A stretch of DNA of 64,000 nt from Ganoderma boninense (Eukaryota; Basidiomycota; Agaricomycetes; Polyporales; Polyporaceae), in NCBI GenBank assembly GCA_002900995.3, contig CM035314.1, positions 2,577,234-2,641,233 on the forward strand, read 5' to 3'. Under the pieces are notes generated by a model. That model had not been told where the DNA came from and made no database searches. It worked only from the letters and a program-made list of their open reading frames with translations. The first letter of the stretch is position 1; each line of letters opens with the position of its first letter. The position numbers were made by a program, and so were the translations under genes. Shown here piece after piece: positions 56,336-64,000 of the stretch.

Positions 56336-57047
56336 TCAGTATTACAGAGTCTATTACACGACGCGGGGTGAAAGATCTAGAAAATAAGTTATGAAAAGCC
56401 GTTCAGTGATGGGGGAGTTGAAGCGAGTCTCAAAGGATCCCAGGTGAGAGCAAGGTGGAGGCTGAGGCCAAGAGGCTCAAATCGGGCGCTTGACACTGCG
56501 AATCCATTCTTACTTACCTCTACGTGCATACAGTACTAGTGCCATAGGCTATCACACAAAACGCTATCTCCTCTGAAGACGACGGGACAACTTGTATTAG
56601 GACAAGCTCAGGTATGCTAAATCGCACAACACGCTGTCGTTGAGTTTGTGGGCATGAAGTTCGCGATATCTCCGCGCAAAGTGACCTTGCGTTTCCATTC
56701 CGGCCGCCTTCCATCGGTCACCCTTCACGACCAGGGCAAGGCAGATTACGGAGTACAGAGACGGAGTTGATAGTTGATTTTCGTCATCATAAAATGGTGA
56801 GTATGTAACAATCGTTTCGTACACATTCTGGCAACTACAAGTACAACGATGATGCGCAGTAGCTCCATCCGATTCCGAGGGCATCCAATGAATGGCGGAT
56901 ATATGAGAGAAAATGACCAATTCGCCTTAGAAGTCATACTAGAACTTCAAAACACCCCCGATTGCCTGCCCGTGGCTTGATCAGCCCTTGCAAATTTGCC
57001 GGAAGGGAAAGGTAAGCAGGCCACCTCACGCACATAGTGTGATGAAC
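56336..57047. other. intergenic, no supported gene
   Basis: About 0.7 kb between the GPI8 start (-) and the coiled-coil copy D end (-). It should include the GPI8 promoter. No exon recognised. Confidence 0.4.
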
Positions 57048-59041
57048 TTACGTTTTGCGTGCTTGCTCGTTGGCCAGTTCCTCCAGGAGGCTCTTCAGGA
57101 CAACCTTGGGTTTGAGTAAGACAACCTCCGTGACGCCGCCTTCACCACCGGCTCCTTCAGTCGCCTTCCTCTCCTCTCGTACGAGTCCAAGCTGGGTGGT
57201 GCAGAGCACGGGATGAAGGTCAACACCGTGACGCGCTTCCTTTGGGTCAGCCCACTCCTCCACCATTCGAGACGGATCGAATGGCTCCCCTGGCTTCGGG
57301 TCGACAAGCACGAGGTCTCGGGAGATGATGCCTTCGCCGGTGATGCGTTGAAATTCGAGGCATAGAGGGACTACTCCGTGTAAGGCATGGGAAAAGCTGC
57401 TCCCCACCTCTGTGCGGAGCTCCTGTGGTGCTCCTGCGATTCCACATAGTAGGAGGATATCCGTGATATAGCCCACTAGCGCGTGGCCGTGCTCCCGTTC
57501 CAGGTCCGCGCCGTCCTGGAGGAACTTCTTCACGTACGTCCGACTGAGTGCCCTCCATCTGCCAGCGACTGATGGCCGTTCTGGATTCTCGTCAATAGGA
57601 GTTCTAACTACGCGATTGCAAAGTACGTACCCTTTTGTCTGATGAATAAATAAAGATTTTGAAGGACGTTCAATTGGGAATCAGTGACGCCGAAGACCCA
57701 CGTAGCGCACAGTCGTCCGGTGAAGGAGACCATAACGGCTTGAAGGAGGCTTTGCACGAGGGAGCCATCGGAATGGTCGATGGAGGTGGAAAAGAGTGCG
57801 TGCAAGAGGTCGTCCCCGAGCAGATGCTTCACGCGCGCTGCAGCTTCCCGAGACACCCGAATGTCCTTCTCTTCGCCGCGTCGGGACTGGAACACGTCGG
57901 TGATGCTCGCTGCGGTTTGGAAAATCCTGGAGTTAATCCTCTTCACGAGATGGAGAATCTCGGTATCAGCGACGCTGTCCAGCCCTGTCAGATACGTATT
58001 GGCATCTCGCAGTTCAGCGGATCGCGTATCCAGGAGGGCCGTCGCCTCTTGCAGCTTGTTTCGAGTCCGGCGCAACTCCTGTACAGATTCCGTGAGGGCT
58101 CCCTGGAGGCGGTTCGTGCGGCCCTCCTCTTCGGAGAGTTGTCTCATTGCCTGCTGAGCTTCTCGCTCGAACGTAGCTTGTTCCGCGTCGCGGCGTCCGT
58201 TGGCCTCTGCTAAGTGGGTTTCGGCCAAGCGTGCACGTCCCTCTGCCTCGCCTGCCCTCCTCCTCCAGGTTTCTGCCTCCTCCGCCTGCTTTCTCCAGGT
58301 CTCGGCCTCCTCCGCCTGCTTCTTCCAGGTCTCTGCCTCCTCCGCCCTCCTCCTCCAGGTCTCTGCCTCCTCCGCCCGCTTCTTCCAGATCTCGGCCTCC
58401 TCCGCCTGCTTCCTCCAGATTTCTACCTCCTCCGCCTTCTTCGAAGTCTCCACAACCGATGCCTGGAGGTCCTGTTGGGATGATTCGATGGAAACACCAT
58501 GTTCAGAGTCGGTTTGAACGCCTATATCTCCTTCGCACTGGCTTGCGTAGGACGTGTTCCCGTGAGGAGAGGGTAGAGGCCTCGGGTGCTGGCCGCCCCC
58601 TATGTTGACCGCTGCCTGGTTGACTTTGGCGTGGTGCGTCTCCCGTGGAACTTGGGTGACCCCAGCTCCGACGTGCTCAGCGTGACGTCCTGTCCCGGAC
58701 GCATGTCCCCTCACATGTGGCTCCCACAGTTTGAATGCAGTTCGGCTTCCCGCGTGACTCCGGCTGGTCTCCGCTGAAGCGGCCTCGTCCGTGCGCATGC
58801 GCCTCGATGCGTCTTCCGTTCCCTTCCTCCCTTTCTTCGATGCTCGCTGCGCATCCTTGGAGACCGCTGGAAGTAATGGTTGGGTGACTGGATAGGATAC
58901 GCTCTGGTCAATAGGAGTTTGGTTCCGTCGGCCAGCAGGAGACGACGGGGCGGTCAGGTTTTCTGGAGTTCGCCCGGGAGCATGACTACCATTCTTCATG
59001 CAGGGAAAGGAGACACAGGAGAGTACGTTGTCTAGGGACAT
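57048..59041 (-). CDS. coiled-coil protein of the four-member family, copy D
   Basis: Exons 57631-59041 and 57048-57580, 647 aa with clean phases. Chosen start MSLDNVLSCVSFPCMKNGSH at 59041; a CCCTTGCAG just before it could be an acceptor, so an upstream exon is possible. A ~190-residue polar N-terminus leads into six decapeptide repeats of the type AEEAETWRRR (residues ~203-262), further coiled coil (ARLAETHLAEANGRR) and the family domain: SVADTEILHLVKRINSRIFQ, VVPLCLEFQRITGEGIISRD, CTTQLGLVREERK...VVLLKPKVVL. It is closest to copy A, sharing long identical stretches, and like it is divergent from an Hsp70-like gene (start-to-start gap 305 bases). The paralogues' conserved intron is 57581-57630. 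Confidence 0.82.
58256..58435. repeat. 30-base tandem repeat (six units) inside coiled-coil copy D
   Basis: Six imperfect 30-base units with a shared CTGCCTCCTCCGCC-type core on the plus strand. They encode a decapeptide on the minus strand, A-E-E-A-E-[TI]-W-[RK]-[RK]-[RQ]. The units keep the frame and differ mainly at third positions and at the Arg/Lys/Gln sites. Copy A has a single related unit (AEGWKRKAEEAEKR), so the array expanded after the two copies split. Confidence 0.85.
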
Positions 59042-59346
59042 CTGCAAGGGAGAGGGGCAAGCTTTCCTCGAGGCCCTCTTCACTCAACCTCTGGTGATAT
59101 CGCTGTTTCAATTCTCTTCCAAAGGTAGTTTTCATCGTAACTTTTGGCTGTTGGACCGCACATCTGACAAATTTGGCCTTACATGCTGCAGATCGTCCGA
59201 AATTCTGAAGCTGCTGTGAACAGAAGGCTACAGGTCCCGAGGCCTCATTACCGCAGCACCGTCGCCGCATGTTGAGCTTAACTGTGCTAGTAACTCGACA
59301 TAAAACCATCCGATTCTCCCCTGCTGACTGGCTCCTAAGCCTCGTC
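59042..59346. promoter_or_regulatory. bidirectional promoter of the second coiled-coil/Hsp70-like pair
   Basis: 305 bases between divergent ATGs, close to the 317 bases of the first pair. A TATA-like CATAAAAC lies near 59299, about 48 bases before the Hsp70-like ATG. Little overall similarity to the first promoter is visible by eye, although the coding parts are alike. Confidence 0.55.
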
Positions 59347-62300
59347 ATGTCTTCCTCGAAAGCGTATCGTGGGCCGGTTCGCAAACTGGTGGTTGGAATA
59401 GACGTCGGAACCACCTTTTCTGGTGTCTCTTACGCCATTCTCGACCCTGGAGAGGTTCCTAGGATCTACGACATCACCTGGTACGCCCTACCAATACAGC
59501 ACGAAAGCTGTTGTGGCTGATTAACTTGACCAGTTACCCCGGTCAAGAGAATGAAGCGGGCCACTACAGAATTCCGTCTATACTATATTACCGTCCTGAC
59601 GGCACCCTTCACTCGGCAGGTGCCGAGGCAGCAAAGCCCGACATGGACTTGGTGGCCGAAGACGAGGACTTGACCTTCGTGGAATGGTATATTGCCCGCA
59701 CTGAATACCAAGGGTTGCTAACGTGCTTGCCAGGTTCAAGCTGCACCTGCGTCCGGAGAGATTGGACTCTAGTTCATTCTCCGACAAGGACCTCCCACCG
59801 CTACCTCGCAACAAGACCATCGTTGCAGTTTTCGCCGATTTCCTCGGCTACCTCTTTGCAATCATCGGCCGCTACATCTGCGAGAGGCATGGCAGCGGAG
59901 AGAGTATCTGGAATGAGGTCAAGGACGAGCCACCTACAACGAGGGAGCCCATCGGGATGCATCCCTCGTTGTAGGATCTACGTGCATCCCGGATGCATCC
60001 CTCGTTGTAGGATCTACGAGCCACCTACAACGAGGGATGCATCCTGAAGGGCTAACCGCCCTTGTCGGTTTGCAACCTCCCTTGCCCTCAGGGCCCAGGT
60101 CCCGGGTTGGATGGGAGAGCGGGAGCCGGGTGGGCCCGACACGATGGGATCAGGGTGCTGACGCCACCATCATGTCACCCGCAAATGAGGCCGGGCAAGA
60201 GAAAAGCGACGCCCTATCCAGACAGTGTCTACGGGAGACCAGGGCAAGGCGTGAGAGGGGAATATTATGGCTGACGGCGTGGACACCAGGTTGAACCCAC
60301 TGCACCGCGGGAGGCGGCTGCGGGAGGTCAGTATGCAGTTGCAAGAAAGGGCATAGCGATCCATCGGGGCCGAGACCTGTCATGTCAGCGCCTCAGATCT
60401 GTCATGTCATCCATGACAGGCCTCGGCGGCGACTTTGCCCAAACGGCGGAGGTTGGCAAAAGGCGGAACCACTTCAACGCTCAGAAGTGCCTCCAAACCG
60501 TAGAGGAGGGTAGACTCAGAGAGAGCCCTGGTACCAGTTGGTGGTAGGAACCTGTTTGCGAAACAACAGTAGTGGTTATACAGCCAGACAGGTTCGGAAC
60601 ATAAGCCGTCAGAAGCGCGAGTGGGAGGAGCTAACGGAGGAGGAGGATCACGTGTCAAGGCGAAGGGAGGTTGGCAACCGACAAGGGCGGTTAGCCCATC
60701 GGGATGCATCCCTCGTTGTAGGATCTACCAAGGACCACATTGAGTTCGTTCTCCCTCATCCAAACGGCTGGGAGGGCCTCCAGCAGAGCAAGATGCGACA
60801 GGCAGCGGTCCTTGCAGGGCTTATTCCCGACACGAGTGCGGGTCATTCACGCATCCACTTCGTCACAGAGGGTGAGGCGAGCCTGAACTTCTGCATCAAT
60901 AATGGACTCACAAATGATACTATGCGGGTGCGAGTTGTACGACATTCTTTTAACGTCTATTACCTCACGGCGTCAGATAGGATGGCAAGAGCATTATCAT
61001 AATCGACGCCGGCGGTGGCACTGTGGACATCAGTAGCTACCGGTTTCTGTCAACATCGCCGATATCGGTGGAGGAGATCACCTCGCCAGCTTGTGAGTCG
61101 CCATCCAAAATCGCGACGCTGTTGGACTGACAACAGAATGAAGGCACCTTGCAGGGCTCCACGCGCGTGAACCTTCGCTTTTCGAAGTTCCTCAAAGGTG
61201 AGACTTCAACTACTCTAGTCAAGACATCTGCGAAATCCCTCACGCTGATGGACTTAGGCCATCTCGCTTCCTCCGTCTTCTGCAATGACGAAGACATCAA
61301 GCTCATACTTAATGCATTCGAGAGAGAAACCAAGCCTATGTTTGAAGCTGAGAGCGTGGAATCCCATGTTAAATTCGGCAAGCGGAAGGACCATGACGAC
61401 GCGGTCAATATCTCTCGCGGGCGACTTACGCTTAGTGGGCGAGTCCTATGCATATTCAACGCTTGGTATCATGTGCCGGCTAACATTGGATTGTATCACT
61501 GTAGGGCGAAGATGGCATCGTTTTTCAGACCTTCTGTCGATTCTATCCTGCGTGTCATTGAGCAGCAACGTGATATGGCCAGTTCCACACTTTCCGTTAG
61601 TGGCCCATTACGATCATCCAGGGATCAAATTCTATCGCTCACGCCTACGTCCATAGACTGCATTTCTCGTCGGCGGGTTTGCGGCTAGCACTTGGCTATA
61701 TTCGACACTGAAGAAGGAGCTCGAGTCAAGCGGGGTAACGCTTTACAGGCCAGACTCCCAAACGTGCGTTTTCGCAATTTAATTTGGCCACTAAGAACCT
61801 CATATGGACAGGAAATTGTAGGAGCAAGGCTGTTGCTAACGGTGCCATCTATTTCTACCTGGACCATTTTGTATCGTCGCGCGTTGTGAAGACGACGTAC
61901 GGCACGAAGGTCAACACAGAGTTCCGCCCTGGAGACCTCGAACACCTTCTCCGATATCGCCAGAAGATCGTTCGTCCGTCCGGGCGCGTCGTGTTGCCAA
62001 ATGCCTTCTCAATGATCCTTCAGAAGGTGTGCATTTTGCAAGCATGCCGCGACATGCATGTTTACGCATCCTTGCCACAGGGTACCCGTGTCCGTGAAGG
62101 GGAAGAGATATCGGAATCCTTCATGAAAGAAGCACATCAGCCATCTGCATTGAATAACGTCTCCTCTGTTGTGATCGTCTATCAAGAAGCGGACCCGCCG
62201 GAATGGGTGGATGTCAAGCCAGGCTAGTAACTGATCCAGCTTCCCGATCCCCCGCGCAGCGGTCTGACTCCATCCTCCCAGATCTGTTCACGCCTCTCTG

Positions 62301-62555
62301 CACCATATCTGCGGACACGTCGCAGGTACAACGGGAACCGATGAATGGAACCAATGGGGTTTACTATGTGCAAAAGTTCAAAATCGTGCTCCTATGTGGC
62401 CTTACAGAAATGCAAGCGCAGCTCAGCTGGATAGAGAACGTGAGATTCAGCACATTGGTTTTACCGTCTCGTATAAGCTGACTTTCAAGCAGGGGATCGA
62501 GAGGAGGGGGCCCGCCAAGATCGTGTATGATGATCTCCCGAGTGCAGACCGCTAA
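59347..62555 (+). pseudogene. Hsp70-like ATPase (HSPA12-type), copy B, interrupted by a MITE
   Basis: Exons: 59347-59480, 59534-59686, 59734-59926 + 60736-60927 (exon 3, split), 60981-61092, 61144-61197, 61258-61442, 61512-61595, 61657-61763, 61822-62026, 62081-62222, 62282-62439, 62493-62555. Without the insertion the reading frame is complete, 593 aa; exon lengths equal those of copy A except exon 7 (84 versus 81). Motifs: VVGIDVGTTFSGVSYAIL, IIIDAGGGTVDISSY, AFLVGGFAASTWLY. The insertion at 59927-60735 brings a stop soon after KDE, so a normal product is not expected unless the insert is spliced out. The intron after exon 10 has a GC donor where copy A has GT. All other frames are intact, so the disruption is recent. 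Confidence 0.88.
59927..60728. mobile_element. MITE inserted in exon 3 of Hsp70-like copy B
   Basis: The host sequence CAAGGAC is repeated on both sides (59920-59926 and 60729-60735), a 7-base target-site duplication. The core element runs from CTACAACGAGGGATGCATCC (60022-60045 region) to the matching inverted end GGATGCATCCCTCGTTGTAG (60703-60722). The terminal inverted repeats are ~60 bases and imperfect, continuing through GGGCTAACCGCCCTTGTCGG. Left of the core, 59925-60015 holds extra fragments of the ends: ACGAGCCACCTACAACGAGG occurs at 59925 and again at 60016, and CATCCCTCGTTGTAGGATCT occurs three times in all. No transposase frame was seen, so it is non-autonomous. Its superfamily is not clear from the ends. 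Confidence 0.85.
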
Positions 62556-62827
62556 AGGACACCAAATTTGGCACTCATGAAGATCCAACATCGCCAACGG
62601 ACACATCTTGCAATGAGGCTCAAGCTCGTCGGCTGATCACTGTACAAGGATGTCGTGAACGAGTTATTTATTACAATGCATAGCGATTTTGTTAATGTGA
62701 GCGCCTTGCTCCCACCCGCAAGTCGCAAAACAGACCCACAGCTGTGTCGATAGCAACTCGAGCCAGCTTCAAGGCAGTAATAGACTTCTCGTTTGCTAAT
62801 GAGTCCAGCATTCGATTCTTCACAAAT

Positions 62828-64000
62828 TTACCACTTCTCATGCGCTGGACGGACTAGAATACCGGTAGATGTCAGGTAGGATGTTAAATGCGATATAGCG
62901 TTCAGGAAGACTCACGGTCAAGCTCCCACGTCCAGGCCGATCTATCCTGATTTACAAGGTAGAGGTAGCCCTGGCGGACGGAGAAAGGCCTGTTAGCGTG
63001 AGATAAGTCAGAAAAGTGCAGTGACACACCGTAGCGATGCTTCGGGGATCCAGACGGATGTCCGGATTTATTCTTGAACGGTTCACCATACGTTGTGACG
63101 TGGAAGTCAACCAGGATAGCTTGGTGAAAATAAATCGATATTAGCTTCGTCGACTCGGTTTCGTGAAACTTTAGGGTACGTACGTCCGTCGATAATAACC
63201 TATGCAAAGAATGCCAGATATTAAGATCCCCTAAATCAACAGTGGATGAGTTCAAAGATGTATGACGTACATGGGCAACCTGACAAATCATACGTGAACA
63301 AGTCAGAATGGCTGCTCATATCGTCCGTGCAGCTGTGACTCACGTGTATGTTCTGCGGGCTGAACTCCTTGTTCAAACTCTGACTCAACGAGCGCACAGC
63401 AGACTTTCCCGCGGCGAATGCACTAGTCAGGACGTTGCCTCGGATGCTGCTCGTCGCACCCGTGAAGAGGAGCGTGCCGCGCTTGCCCCTCTCGTCAAGG
63501 TCGTTCTTCTGGAACTCTTCGATGACATGGCGCGAGAATGCAAACGCGCCTTCGATGGTCCTGTCGAGCATCCTCCGCAAGCGTTCGTACGTCGTCTCCA
63601 GGAATGGTCCCCGGACGCCCGAGCTAGCGTTGTACAAGGCGACCCGAATCTCTGTGGCGCCACCAGACGGCCACTCGTAAGCCTTGATCGCCGTGAAAGC
63701 GTCCGTCATGTCTTGATCCCCGTACGATTCAACAGGAAACGCTGCTACCTGGCAAAATAGCGTTGGCATGGCATGACCACCATGTGAGGCAAGCTCACGA
63801 GGCAGGTATGACATGGTATTCCATTGCTACTCACCTCTGCCCCGCTGCATTCAGCGGCTACATCGTCGGCCACCTGCTTCAGCTTATCCGGGCCTCTGGC
63901 AATCAGCGCAACGCGATATCCCTGGGTCGCAAACAGACGACTAAGGGACAGGGCAAGGAATACGCATCAGCACCGAAGATGGCCAAAGAGCAGCACTCGC
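62828..64000 (-). CDS. short-chain dehydrogenase/reductase (partial, runs off the window)
   Basis: Readable exons: 63835-63940, 63344-63748, a 9-base exon 63271-63279, one ending with its donor at 63194, one ending at 63030, 62916-62970 and 62828-62853. They read RLFATQGYRVALIARGPDKL (end of the nucleotide-binding strand), TLLFTGATSSIRG, TSAFAAGKSAVRSLSQSLNK, FSPQNIHVAHVIIDG, LVNQDRSAWTWELDLRPAHE and KW stop. The usual catalytic YxxxK is FAAGK, as is normal for this SDR subgroup. The Gly-rich start lies beyond position 64000. The 9-base exon (GTTGCCCAT, coding VAH) is required to join NIH to VIIDG. The exon between 63194 and 63030 could not be phased. Substrate unknown. Confidence 0.82.

Noticed and set aside
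59180..59225. Possible heat-shock element (GAA and TTC triplets near 59199)
   Set aside because: The triplets are spaced by one base instead of two, so they do not match the heat-shock factor consensus.
59927..60045. Repeated CATCCCTCGTTGTAGG units considered as a CRISPR-like or regulatory array
   Set aside because: The units are inverted and direct fragments of the MITE ends with irregular spacing, inside a eukaryotic genome.

Overview
The window is nuclear DNA of a filamentous basidiomycete, most likely an Agaricomycete (mushroom or polypore type). Most genes are split by introns of about 50-60 bases with GT/AG ends, and coding sequence is GC-rich. There are class I hydrophobin, eqolisin and F-box genes, and several gene families amplified side by side. 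No ribosomal RNA, tRNA, CRISPR or prokaryotic operon was seen.

Layout. 0-4.4 kb: two tandem F-box paralogues, the first cut by the window edge. 5.3-7.4 kb (-): protein farnesyltransferase beta subunit. 8.35-9.8 kb (+): SGNH/GDSL esterase. 10.3-11.4 kb (-): unknown helical protein. 11.6-12.65 kb: probable DNA-transposon relic. 12.8-16.8 kb (-): phospholipase D with 20 exons. 17.5-20.3 kb (-): F-box-like gene and gene fragments. 22.1-26.3 kb: divergent pair of an Hsp70-like gene and a coiled-coil gene. 27.2-29.4 kb (-): TMEM184/DUF300 seven-helix protein. 30.4-31.0 kb (-): basic disordered protein. 32.1-38.1 kb: two more coiled-coil paralogues flanking a decayed alpha/beta hydrolase. 38.35-39.06 kb: Tc1/mariner-type MITE. 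39.55-43.9 kb (+): PARP-UBC fusion. 44.4-46.3 kb (+): single-pass membrane protein. 47.6-48.9 kb (+): second alpha/beta hydrolase. 49.2-50.2 kb (-): eqolisin. 52.7-53.1 kb (+): SMP-domain protein. 53.9-54.4 kb (+): hydrophobin. 54.8-56.3 kb (-): GPI8 transamidase. 57.0-62.6 kb: second divergent coiled-coil/Hsp70-like pair, inverted relative to the first, its Hsp70-like gene split by a MITE. 62.8 kb to the edge (-): short-chain dehydrogenase.

The strongest candidate for an undescribed system is the pairing of an HSPA12-like Hsp70 ATPase with a coiled-coil protein. It occurs twice, head to head across intergenic gaps of 317 and 305 bases. Two further lone copies of the coiled-coil gene lie between the pairs. 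All four coiled-coil genes keep one intron at the same place. Apart from one exon differing by three bases, the two Hsp70-like genes have identical exon lengths once the MITE is removed.

Several conserved genes (farnesyltransferase, PLD, TMEM184, PARP, eqolisin, hydrolase) carry one or two isolated single-base frame breaks while all else is intact. This looks more like residual assembly indels than decay. The hydrolase at 34.7 kb has several breaks and looks decayed. Exon borders were worked out by hand from splice consensus, reading frame and family conservation.
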